Origin: Strigamia acuminata
Lineage: Eukaryota > Arthropoda > Chilopoda > Geophilomorpha > Linotaeniidae
Assembly (NCBI GenBank): GCA_949358305.1
Contig: CASHSZ010000135.1
Location: 1-64,000 of the forward strand
Reading direction: 5' to 3'
Length of the DNA stretch: 64,000 bases
Positions within the stretch are counted from its first letter, which is position 1; each line of letters opens with the position of its first letter. The notes under the pieces are model-generated. The model was not told where the DNA came from and did not search any database. It saw only the letters and a program-made list of their open reading frames with translations. Below, in pieces: positions 12,825-23,500 of the stretch. The position numbers and the translations under genes are program-made.

Positions 12825-15800
12825 GTCTTGTGGTGTTTGTGCTAAGTCAACTGTGATGAGATCAAAAGTCTATTCTCCCAAATCATCGGTTGGATGTTTC
12901 TAAAACTTACATTGGAGCCTTCTACTAAGGTTTAAACACTATTTCTGAACATTCAGAGACATTGGTCTTGTGGTGTTTGTGCTAAGTCAACTGCGATGTG
13001 AAATAAGCTCAAAATTTTTTTTTCAAAATTTATTGCTTGGGTGTTGCTAAAACTTACATTGAAGGCTTCTACTAAGGTTTAAACACTATTTCTAAACATT
13101 CAGAGACATTGGTCTTGTGGTGTTTGTGCTAAGTCAACTGTGATGAGATCAAAAGTCTATTCTCCCAAATCATCGGTTGGATGTTTCTAAAACTTACATT
13201 GGAGCCTTCTACTAAGGTTTAAACACTATTTCTGAACATTCAGAGACATTGGTCTTGTGGTGTTTGTGCTAAGTCAACTGCGATGTAAAATGAGCTCAAA
13301 ATTTTTTTTTCAAAATTTATTGCTTGGGTGTTTTTAAAACTTATATTGAAGGCTTCTACTAAGGTTTAAACACTATTTCTGAACATTCAGAGACATTGGA
13401 CTTGTGATGTTTGTGCTAAGTCAACTGTGATGAGATCAAAAGTCTATTCTCCCAAATCATCAGTTGGATGTTTCTAAAACTTACATTGGAGCCTTCTACT
13501 AAGGTTTAAACACTATTTCTGAACATTCAGAGACATTGGTCTTGTGGTGTTTGTGCTAAGTCAACTGTGATGAGATCAAAAGTCTATTCTCCCAAATCAT
13601 TGGTTGGATGTTTCTAAAACTTACATTGGAGCCTTCTACTAAGGTTTAAACACTATTTCTGAACATTCAGAGACATTGGTCTTGTGGTGTTTGTGCTAAG
13701 TCAACTGTGATGAGATCAAAAGTCTATTCTCCCAAATCATCGGTTGGATGTTTCTAAAACTTACATTGGAGCCTTCTACTAAGGTTTAAACACTATTTCT
13801 GAACATTCAGAGACATTGGTCTTGTGGTGTTTGTGCTAAGTCAACTGCAATGTGAAATAAGCTCAAAATTTTTTTTTCAAAGTTTATTGCTTGGGTGTTG
13901 CTAAAACTTACATTGAAGGCTTCTACTAAGGTTTAAACACTATTTCTAAACATTCAGAGACATTGGTCTTGTGGTGTTTGTGCTAAGTCAACTGTGATGA
14001 GATCAAAAGTCTATTCTCCCAAATCATCAGTTGGATGTTTCTAAAACTTACATTGGAGCCTTCTACTAAGGTTTAAACACTATTTCTGAACATTCAGAGA
14101 CATTGGACTTGTGGTGTTTGTGCTAAGTCAACTGCGATGTGAAATGAGCTCAAAATTTTTTTTTCAAAATTTATTGCTTGGGTGTTGCTAAAACTTATAT
14201 TGAAGGCTTCTACTAAGGTTTAAACACTATTTCTGAACATTCAGAGACATTGGTCTTGTGGTGTTTGTGCTAAGTCAACTGTGATGAGATCAAAAGTCTA
14301 TTCTCCCAAATCATCGGTTGGATGTTTCTAAAACTTACATTGGAGCCTTCTACTAAGGTTTAAACACTATTTCTGAACATTCAGAGACATTGGTCTTATG
14401 GTGTTTGTGCTAAGTCAACTGTGATGAGATCAAAAGTCTATTCTCCCAAATCATCGGTTGGATGTTTCTAAAACTTACATTAGAGCCTTCTACTAAGGTT
14501 TAAACACTATTTCTGAACATTCAGAGACATTGGTCTTGTGGTGTTTGTGCTAAGTCAACTGTGATGAGATCAAAAGTCTATTCTCCCAAATCATTGGTTG
14601 GATGTTTCTAAAACTTACATTGGAGCCTTCTACTAAGGTTTAAACACTATTTCTGAACATTCAGAGACATTGGTCTTGTGGTGTTTGTGCTAAGTCAACT
14701 GTGATGAGATCAAAAGTCTATTCTCCCAAATCATCGGTTGAATGTTTCTAAAACTTACATTGGAGCCTTCTACTAAGGTTTAAACACTATTTCTGAACAT
14801 TCAGAGACATTGGTCTTGTGGTGTTTGTGCTAAGTCAACTGTGATGAGATCAAAAGTCTATTCTCCCAAATCATCGGTTGGATGTTTCTAAAACTTACAT
14901 TGGAGCCTTCTACTAAGGTTTAAACACTATTTCTGAACATTTAGAGACATTGGTCTTGTGGTGTTTGTGCTAAGTCAACTGCGATGTGAAATGAGCTCAA
15001 AATTTTTTTTTCAAAATTTATTGCTTGGGTGTTGCTAAAACTTACATTGAAGGCTTCTACTAAGGTTTAAACACTATTTCTAAACATTCAGAGACATTGG
15101 TCTTGTGGTGTTTGTGCTAAGTCAACTGTGATGAGATCAAAAGTCTATTCTCCCAAATCATCGCTTGGATGTTTCTAAAACTTACATTGGAGCCTTCTAC
15201 TAAGGTTTAAACACTATTTCTGAACATTTAGAGACATTGGTCTTGTGGTGTTTGTGCTAAGTCAACTGTGATGAGATCAAAAGTCTATTCTCCCAAATCA
15301 TCGGTTGAATGTTTCTAAAACTTACATTGGAGCCTTCTACTAAGGTTTAAACACTATTTCTGAACATTCAGAGACATTGGTCTTGTGGTGTTTGTGCTAA
15401 GTTAACTGTGATGAGATCAAAAGTCTATTCTCCCAAATCATTGGTTGGATGTTTCTAAAACTTACATTGGAGCCTTCTACTAAGGTTTAAACACTATTTC
15501 TGAACATTCAGAGACATTGGTCTTGTGGTGTTTGTGCTAAGTCAACTGTGATGAGATCAAAAGTCTATTCTCCCAAATCATCGGTTGGATGTTTCTAAAA
15601 CTTACATTGGAGCCTTCTACTAAGGTTTAAACACTATTTCTGAACATTTAGAGACATTGGTCTTGTGGTGTTTGTGCTAAGTCAACTGCGATGTGAAATA
15701 AGCTCAAAATTTTTTTTTCAAAATTTATTGCTTGGGTGTTGCTAAAACTTACATTGAAGGCTTCTACTAAGGTTTAAACACTATTTCTAAACATTCAGAG

Positions 15801-17963
15801 ACATTGGTCTTGTGGTGTTTGTGCTAAGTCAACTGTGATGAGATCAAAAGTCTATTCTCCCAAATCATCGGTTGGATGTTTCTAAAACTTACATTGGAGC
15901 CTTCTACTAAGGTTTAAACACTATTTCTTAACATTCAGAGACATTGGACTTGTGGTGTTTGTGCTAAGTCAACTGCGATGTGAAATGAGCTCAAAATTTT
16001 TTTTTCAAAATTTATTGCTTGGGTGTTGCTAAAACTTATATTGAAGGCTTCTACTAAGGTTTAAACACTATTTCTGAACATTCAGAGACATTGGTCTTGT
16101 GGTGTTTGTGCTAAGTCAACTGTGATGAGATCAAAAGTCTATTCTCCCAAATCATCGGTTGGATGTTTCTAAAACTTACATTGGAGCCTTCTACTAAGGT
16201 TTAAACACTATTTCTGAACATTCAGAGACATTGGTCTTATGGTGTTTGTGCTAAGTCAACTGTGATGAGATCAAAAGTCTATTCTCCCAAATCATCGGTT
16301 GGATGTTTCTAAAACTTACATTAGAGCCTTCTACTAAGGTTTAAACACTATTTCTGAACATTCAGAGACATTGGTCTTGTGGTGTTTGTGCTAAGTCAAC
16401 TGTGATGAGATCAAAAGTCTATTCTCCCAAATCATTGGTTGGATGTTTCTAAAACTTACATTGGAGCCTTCTACTAAGGTTTAAACACTATTTCTGAACA
16501 TTCAGAGACATTGGTCTTGTGGTGTTTGTGCTAAGTCAACTGTGATGAGATCAAAAGTCTATTCTCCCAAATCATCGGTTGAATGTTTCTAAAACTTACA
16601 TTGGAGCCTTCTACTAAGGTTTAAACACTATTTCTGAACATTCAGAGACATTGGTCTTGTGGTGTTTGTGCTAAGTCAACTGTGATGAGATCAAAAGTCT
16701 ATTCTCCCAAATCATCGGTTGGATGTTTCTAAAACTTACATTGGAGCCTTCTACTAAGGTTTAAACACTATTTCTGAACATTTAGAGACATTGGTCTTGT
16801 GGTGTTTGTGCTAAGTCAACTGCGATGTGAAATGAGCTCAAAATTTTTTTTTCAAAATTTATTGCTTGGGTGTTGCTAAAACTTACATTGAAGGCTTCTA
16901 CTAAGGTTTAAACACTATTTCTAAACATTCAGAGACATTGGTCTTGTGGTGTTTGTGCTAAGTCAACTGTGATGAGATCAAAAGTCTATTCTCCCAAATC
17001 ATCGCTTGGATGTTTCTAAAACTTACATTGGAGCCTTCTACTAAGGTTTAAACACTATTTCTGAACATTTAGAGACATTGGTCTTGTGGTGTTTGTGCTA
17101 AGTCAACTGTGATGAGATCAAAAGTCTATTCTCCCAAATCATCGGTTGAATGTTTCTAAAACTTACATTGGAGCCTTCTACTAAGGTTTAAACACTATTT
17201 CTGAACATTCAGAGACATTGGTCTTGTGGTGTTTGTGCTAAGTTAACTGTGATGAGATCAAAAGTCTATTCTCCCAAATCATTGGTTGGATGTTTCTAAA
17301 ACTTACATTGGAGCCTTCTACTAAGGTTTAAACACTATTTCTGAACATTCAGAGACATTGGTCTTGTGGTGTTTGTGCTAAGTCAACTGTGATGAGATCA
17401 AAAGTCTATTCTCCCAAATCATCGGTTGGATGTTTCTAAAACTTACATTGGAGCCTTCTACTAAGGTTTAAACACTATTTCTGAACATTTAGAGACATTG
17501 GTCTTGTGGTGTTTGTGCTAAGTCAACTGCGATGTGAAATAAGCTCAAAATTTTTTTTTCAAAATTTATTGCTTGGGTGTTGCTAAAACTTACATTGAAG
17601 GCTTCTACTAAGGTTTAAACACTATTTCTAAACATTCAGAGACATTGGTCTTGTGGTGTTTGTGCTAAGTCAACTGTGATGAGATCAAAAGTCTATTCTC
17701 CCAAATCATCGGTTGGATGTTTCTAAAACTTACATTGGAGCCTTCTACTAAGGTTTAAACACTATTTCTGAACATTTAGAGACATTGGTCTTGTGGTGTT
17801 TGTGCTAAGTCAACTGCGATGTGAAATAAGCTCAAAATTTTTTTTTCAAAATTTATTGCTTGAGTGTTGCTAAAACTTATATTGAAGGCTTCTACTAAGG
17901 TTTAAACACTATTTCTGAACATTCAGAGACATTGGTCTTGTGGTATTTGTGCTAAGTCAACTG
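12825..17963 (+). repeat. Satellite array, block II
   Basis: The same 140/147-bp array resumes in the same phase after the solo LTR. The segment from about 12990 matches the array that begins at 37566 (offset 24575), including the marker b monomers with gatgtaaaatgag and caaagtttattgc. No gene or regulatory feature is visible. It ends at the actg duplication (17960-17963) of element A. Confidence 0.97.
14045..17770 (+). repeat. Tandem pair of an 1841-bp higher-order repeat
   Basis: Private variants recur 1841 bp apart: acattagagcc (14481 and 16322), tcgcttgg (15161 and 17002) and ctaagttaactg (15401 and 17242). The period equals ten 140-bp plus three 147-bp monomers. The copies lie at about 14050-15930 and 15891-17770, and I saw almost no differences between them. 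Edges are approximate. Confidence 0.85.
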
Positions 17964-19087
17964 TGTTGCAAGACAGCGTAGAGATTGTTGTGCTATTTTA
18001 TTGTCAATATTTTTACCATTTACTTTGAGTTGATTAAAATCTTTAAGTGTTTTAATTTCCTTTGCCTAATTGGTATTTTTTCACTTTTCAGATTTTTATT
18101 GCTTATTAAAGTGTTTTGACTTGATTTTTATTCATACTTTTCAATATTTAGTAGTGTTTATGCTTTGTATTGATTTCAAATATCTTATTCCGTGCATTTA
18201 TTGACTTATTCACTTGTTTTTTGAGAGTTTGTATTGATTTCGAACTGTTTTGGTGCAAATTTCGTTTCCTAGCATACATTTGCGATGCTAGTGAAGTCAT
18301 ATTTTCTGTTTCCCGTAAAGTTACGGTTCCGTCTTCTAACCTTTTGTTTGGTACTTTTCTAATCATTTGGAATTTTATTAAACATTCGTTTCTACTAATT
18401 AAAACATGCTCTTTCTATCTAGATGCATCAAAACTGCTTTGGAAGTTCCGTTTGATTGGTTTGAACGTTCGTTTCCGTCTGCCATAAAAGCGCAGCCGGG
18501 AATGTTCGTTTGGCCGATAAATTCGTATTTATTCAATCTGTGTATTTTATTCCGATGTTTTGTGAAGAGAATTGATAATTATTCTTATAATTTAATCGAT
18601 ACTTTATTGATTATTTACATTTTAGTGTTTTTACATTCATTTTACGTGTAGTTTTGCCGCCGATGTTATGTTCGCCGGACGCCATGTTTGATCCAACACC
18701 TTTGTTATGTTCGTCGGTCGCCATGTTTGTCCCAAGCGACGATTACACAATGTAACCGTTATTTTTGTATTTTATATCACATAATTTGCATTTACTATTA
18801 CATTGCATTATTATTCAGTATGTATTCTTTGATAATTTTGTGCTTTTGTACCGATCGAATTTCAAATGTGATCGTTATGTAATTTTCCTGGCCTGTGATT
18901 GGCTATCGTCAATCCTTTCTTTCCGAGATCGGTTTATTGCAAATATCTCATTGTTTAACGTGTTTTTGGACATTGTTGTGATTAGCTTTTTTGTTCACCG
19001 CATTCTTGTGGTCATTTCAATGTAATTCAATGTATTTTTAGTGCATTTTTAAGCAAATGCCAACTTTGCCGTAATCTTGTTTCCTCC

Positions 19088-19101
19088 GTTACCATGGTAA
19101 C
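19088..19101. promoter_or_regulatory. RFX-type X-box palindrome in 5' LTR of A
   Basis: GTTACCATGGTAAC is a perfect 14-bp palindrome that matches the consensus of RFX-family X-boxes as I know it. The same position in the diverged B and C LTRs holds GTTGCCATGACAAC, so the motif is kept while the surrounding sequence changes. Binding is inferred only. The 3' LTR copy is at 26945-26958. Confidence 0.55.
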
Positions 19102-19140
19102 GAATTCTTTCGTGTATCTGTATTTCGCCGCTATCGGCCT

Positions 19141-19187
19141 GGCGCGTGCCATATTCGGTACTGCGCATGTGCGGTTCTCTAAGAACC
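19141..19187 (+). promoter_or_regulatory. Probable core promoter block and hairpin in LTR A
   Basis: This block (ggcgcgtgccat, then tgcgcatgtgcg at 19162-19173, then the hairpin GGTTCT-cta-AGAACC at 19173-19187) is among the best conserved parts between the otherwise diverged A and B LTRs. TGCGCATGTGCG is one base from an NRF1-type palindrome. No TATA box is obvious. The polyadenylation signal lies about 45 bp downstream, which would fit a short R region. The transcription start is not shown by the sequence. Confidence 0.4.
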
Positions 19188-19229
19188 AATCTAATTGCTG
19201 TAATTTCTTCAGTTATTAACCAACCTTTG

Positions 19230-19235
19230 AATAAA
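19230..19235 (+). terminator. Polyadenylation signal AATAAA in LTR A
   Basis: AATAAA followed by GT/T-rich sequence (tgtgttgtgttttatt), as expected of a cleavage and polyadenylation region. The functional copy would be the one in the 3' LTR at 27087-27092. The B LTRs have ATTAAA in the corresponding place (29441-29446, 37260-37265). Confidence 0.45.
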
Positions 19236-19324
19236 TGTGTTGTGTTTTATTAGCTCTTGTTTTAGGTTTATTTTCAAACACATTCAATGTGTAGTGAGTA
19301 GTTTAAAAATTCTCAGGCCAACTT

Positions 19325-20287
19325 ATGTTTCCGCCACCTATTGGATACTTGGTGCAGGTGTTCTCCACATTGTTCCAGCGGTACAACAATGCCATTTGTT
19401 GCGGATTTATTGCTCTCCAGTGCGATTTTCGTACTAGCCACGCCATACGACCTTGGGCGAGCTCAAGTGTCTTGAATTTGGATACGCATCGCCATTCCTT
19501 TCTATCTGTCTTGTTGACCTGCAACACAGATACGAAGCTTTTGGTAGCCGTGACCAGGATTCCGTCTGCAATTCGTGAGTTTTTCCAGTGCATCATCAAT
19601 ACGTTTGAAAAAGTGTTTGGTGCGACGGAGGAACAATACGTTCGTGTTTCGTCACCCATGTCAAGAGTCAACGTTCAACGTGACAGAAGTTACGACGGAG
19701 ACTGCTTTGGCGGCGAAAACGAACAAAAGTGTGCATGCAGTTGGAGTTCAAGGTCACAACACTGGATAACACAACGCGTCGTGTTGGAAAGCGGATTCGC
19801 CCCTGGAATAATTGCATTTTACAGTGTTTTGCCTTATGAAATTGAAATTTTGGAGATTTTGGTTATTAAGGGGAACTGTATCAAGTGTCTTTATGGGATT
19901 TTGGTAGTTGCATTTGTTGGTTTTTGGGAAAATTTCGATAAAGTGTCTATTTTACAACTTTTGAAGTGTTTTTTCATTACATGCTTAGTTTTCCACTATA
20001 ACCGCCATAAGCGGGGGAGATTAGATTTATTTCGAGTAGAACTGACTAGTTTCAAGTTGAATAAACTGTCAGTAGAGTCAAAATTTAATGTTAGGAGTTA
20101 TTGGCGTGTTTTGTTGCAAAACGAACCGTCAATTGTTTTCAAAAGAGTTTATTGGCGTGCTTTGTTGCAAAACGAACCGTCAATTATTTTCAAACTGTGC
20201 AGGGTATTGTGTCACGTTTTATTTACGTACACAAAAACCGCTCAAATTTTTGGTCATCCTCGATTGGCCAAACATTTGATATTCTAA
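19325..20287 (+). CDS. Conserved leader (pre-gag) ORF of element A, 320 codons
   Basis: An open frame that begins inside the 5' LTR, 202 bp before its end, crosses the primer-binding site and ends 235 bp before gag. I do not recognise the product. Element B has an ORF with its ATG at exactly the same distance from the LTR end, and the two align through a region where the DNA is strongly diverged. Shared features include GYL near the start, NN, an AIR triplet, VAVTRI, VNVQRD, FAPG and the block CFFI.CLV.HYNRHKRG. From the primer-binding site to the CFFI block, A is 9 bp shorter than B, which keeps the frame. A 51-bp tandem repeat adds a 17-residue repeat. Several F/L/V/I-rich stretches could be membrane segments, but T-rich DNA gives these residues anyway. 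A is one base shorter than B near 20207, so its last ~27 codons are in another frame and A ends earlier. Translation is unproven. Confidence 0.45.
   Translation: MFPPPIGYLVQVFSTLFQRYNNAICCGFIALQCDFRTSHAIRPWASSSVLNLDTHRHSFLSVLLTCNTDTKLLVAVTRIPSAIREFFQCIINTFEKVFGATEEQYVRVSSPMSRVNVQRDRSYDGDCFGGENEQKCACSWSSRSQHWITQRVVLESGFAPGIIAFYSVLPYEIEILEILVIKGNCIKCLYGILVVAFVGFWENFDKVSILQLLKCFFITCLVFHYNRHKRGRLDLFRVELTSFKLNKLSVESKFNVRSYWRVLLQNEPSIVFKRVYWRALLQNEPSIIFKLCRVLCHVLFTYTKTAQIFGHPRLAKHLIF
19542..19559 (+). other. Primer-binding site of element A (tRNA-His-like)
   Basis: TGGTAGCCGTGACCAGGA begins with the TGG that pairs with tRNA CCA. From memory of invertebrate tRNA-His, GCCGTGACCAGGATTC complements its acceptor and T-arm 3' strand. 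The element has one extra A between TGGT and GCC. The site starts 15 nt after the LTR end, not directly beside it. A 22-nt block (19539-19560) is identical in B at the same 15-nt distance, although the spacers differ. Confidence 0.6.
20098..20199 (+). repeat. 51-bp tandem duplication in the leader of A
   Basis: ttggcgtg plus a cttaa-poor stretch containing gcaaaacgaaccgtcaatt recurs with a 51-bp period (20101 and 20152). 51 bp equals 17 codons, and the repeat lies inside the leader ORF. B has the same pair (30323 and 30374) with independent point differences. Confidence 0.85.
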
Positions 20288-20308
20288 AATTCTCACGTGT
20301 CACCAAGG

Positions 20309-20446
20309 ACCGTGAAAATTGAGTGCTTTTTGGGGGATAAAATAAAAACGTTTATTCTCTTTAAAGTTAAAACAAAAACCGTGAAAATTGAGAAATTTTT
20401 GGGGGATAAAATTACAAGGTTTATTCTCTTAAAAATTAAAACAAAG
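20309..20446 (+). repeat. 69-bp imperfect tandem duplication in the leader of A
   Basis: accgtgaaaattgag followed by a gggggataaaat block and tttattctctt recurs with a 69-bp period (20309 and 20378). It lies between the end of the leader ORF and gag, so it is more likely structural or packaging RNA than coding. B has the equivalent pair at 30532 and 30601. Confidence 0.8.
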
Positions 20447-20522
20447 TTGAATTGTCATGCCCGTTTTTATCTGTTCTTTCCAAATTTCACAGCCGAATTT
20501 TTTGTGAGAGAGGACAGAGAAA

Positions 20523-23500
20523 ATGGCGGAACCTACAATGAGAGATCTTCTAACTGAGGATCAAATAGAAGTGCAACAACAACGTTGGGAATCGCAAGTC
20601 ACTGCAATGAATCATTTGTTGTCTATATCGGAGAAGACAGCAGATCCAGGTGAACTGGAAGCGCTGGTGCAAACTGCGAACCCAAAAGAAACGAGAATAG
20701 TCGGTGCGCTGAATGATCTACAGGAATATTCGCACCACGGCTATTATCTAGAATGCATTGACAAGCTTGAGACTATGCAAGCAAGAGTGGATCTTCTTCG
20801 CACGAGATACGAAATTTCAAAGCGATCACTTCCAACTTTGGGAGGAAGATTAAATACGTCGACAAGCTCAAACCAGAATACAACCTTGAACGCGACAGCA
20901 ACGTTTAGAAAAAATTCGAAGCTGCCCAAACTGGATTCCGTAAAATTCGACGGAGATATTTTGAAGTACAGAACATTCAAAAGCAACTTCGAGACCTCCG
21001 TACACAAGGATCCAGACCTGAGTAACATTGAAAAACTCCAGTATTTACAAACTATGTGTACTGGAGAAGCGGCAATTCTCATCTCAACTTTTCCCCTGAT
21101 CGAGGAATCCTATGACCTTGCAAGAGAAGAACTCGAAAGACATTTTGGTGATGAGGATGCACAACAAACTGCGTTAATAAAATCAATTCGAGAATTAAAA
21201 GTGGTTTCGAGTATTTATCCAACAAAATCGATAAAAACAAACTTGACCAAGATTTCTGCGACTATTAGACTTTTAGAGCAACTTAAAATTCCTATTCAGA
21301 CTTCCGGAGCTTTCTTATTGCCCGACATAATTAGCAAGTTTCCAACTTCAATGGCATTAAGATTTTACCAGGTTCACGGAATACAAAATAAGAACATTGT
21401 TACGTTGCTCAATTTCTTTGTGAATGAAGTTGCGATGGCCGAACGAACTGAAAGCGTTTCTGAAAAATCGAAAAAAGACAAGAATGAAAAATCTGAAGTG
21501 GAGAAACCGAAAGTGAAAGGTTCAATGACCACGTGCGCAGCTACTCAAGACGCCAAGCAGTCTACTAGTGCCAAAACAAAGAGTGAACCGAAATCTGAAA
21601 GCAAGAATACGCCTTTCAAGACAAACAAGTGCATTTTTTGTGAAGATGAACATTTAAACGGCGCTTGTAAAAAGGATTTCGAAATTAACGCGAAAATCGA
21701 AATAGTAAAGAAAAACAGACTGTGTTTTAACTGTTTCAGAACTGGGCATAGAGTGGGAGACTGCAAGGTCAAATTTTCTTGTAAACATTGTGGTGGGCGA
21801 CACCACTCCACAATATGCAAAAAATCCGAGGTGAAGAATTCAACGAGCGCTGCGGAGAAGCCGAAGGAGCCACAAGTAACAACACATGTTTCATGCGCAA
21901 TCTCGACGACTCTACAACTAATGATATTCACCGCGGACCTCAAAACAAAATCAGGAGGAACTCACAGCATTCGAGGGATGATTGATCCGGGAAGCCATCG
22001 ATCGTTCATCACAAAAGAATTTGTTGAAAGACTGAAACTGAAAAAGTGCGGCAGTGTTTCTGCCACCACACAACGTTTTAATGACTCGTCTCCAGCAGCC
22101 ACGGACTATGATGTGTTTAATGTCACACTGCAGAGTAAAAATGACACTCAAGATTTGAAACTTTCAATGCTTTCTGTGGAAAATTTGCCACGAGTGCAGG
22201 GCATTCTTAACTCATCAATAATAGACAAGGTGAAGAAGTTAAACCTTGAACTTGCTGAAGACCTACCAGCTAAGACTTCTCAAATCGATGTGCTTTTAGG
22301 AGTCGACGTGTGGTGGAAGGTCGTTAAGGACGGCAAGAAAAAAGTAAACGCAGATCTTGGATTAATAAATACAATTTTTGGATGGGTCTTGTCCGGAGCG
22401 GCGGGGAACACCAATTTATTCGAAGATGATGAAGAATTGACAACATGTTGCAATACATGCGACTTAGACATCCAAGAAAAATTGGACAAGCTGTGGAACT
22501 TGGAAGCAATCGGAATAAACGCGGGAGAAAAAGAATCCGACTTTATTCGCGATCGATTCGAATCAACTACGAAACGTCTAGACGATGGACGTTATGAAGT
22601 CATGCTTCCATTCAATGGACAGGAAGTCGACTTGGAATCCAATTGGGAGTTGGCCATGAACCAACTGGCTAACACACTCAAAAGAATAGATGCTAACGAG
22701 GATTACAAAAAACGTTACGACGAGTCCATGTGGCAGTATATTCACGAAAATCACGCGGAGGAAGTCCCAAAAGAAGAGCGTTTTCTGAAGAAAGGAACAT
22801 ACAATATACCTCACCATCCTGTAATCAAGGAGGATCGAGACACGACGAAATTTCGAGTAGTGTTCAACGCGTCTTCATCCAAGAAGGAGAAACTTTCCCT
22901 CAATGACTGTTTATTTCCAGGACCCTCCCTTAATCCAGACTTAATACTCGTTATTGTGAGATTCCGTCTCTATTGTATTCCAATAATAGCAGACATTAAG
23001 CAAGCGTTTCTCCAGGTTATGATCAACCCAACTCAAACAAACTTTTTACGTTTTTTGTGGGTCGCTCGTGACTATTTCAAAGAGCCATACTCATGGCAAA
23101 ATTTGTGGAATAATCTAATGGTTCTGCGAATGATTGTCGTGCCATTTGGCGTCATTTCTTCTCCATTCCTCTTGTGTGCGACGATTAGGAAACAAGCGAA
23201 ACAATTTGAAGAAACTCATGCAAAAGAAGTCGACGCACTCGATGATGGAATCTTCATGGATGATTTGACGTCAGGAGGAGATTTTACAGCCGACACAACA
23301 TCACATTGCGAGAAACTGAAAATGATATTAGACGACGGAAAGCTTCCCCTCGTGAAGTGGGCGACCTCAAGCAAGGACGTCTTCAACAATTTGAAAAAAG
23401 AAGGTTTTCATATGCGAGGAGAGGAGTTTTCGGACTTAGGAATTATAAAAATGCTTGGAATATTGTGGAACACGGCAGAAGATGTCATGATGTTTAACAT

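Larger units (their letters stand above)
17964..19526 (+). repeat. 5' LTR of element A
   Basis: A 1563-bp direct repeat matching 25821-27383 at a constant offset of 7857. Terminal inverted hexamers are TGTTGC and GCAACA. It carries a CCAAT box in reverse (attgg, 18898-18902), a palindromic RFX-type X-box (19088-19101), an NRF1-like palindrome (19162-19173) followed by a short hairpin, and AATAAA (19230-19235). By position, transcription probably starts near 19150-19200 and the U5 region is roughly the last 250 bp; this is inference. Short frames elsewhere in the LTR show no sign of being genes. The ATG at 19325 opens the long leader ORF. Confidence 0.95.

Noticed and set aside
12244-12845. 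Short frames of 63-95 codons in the solo LTR
   Set aside because: Low complexity, one runs on into satellite DNA, none resembles a known protein.
18148-19025. Several short frames inside the A LTR (also repeated in the 3' LTR)
   Set aside because: They are 60-105 codons, on both strands, T-rich, not shared with the B LTR and without motifs. Their repetition only reflects LTR identity.
19539-19560. tRNA gene in the leader
   Set aside because: Only the complement of a tRNA 3' region is present, with no cloverleaf; it is better explained as a primer-binding site.
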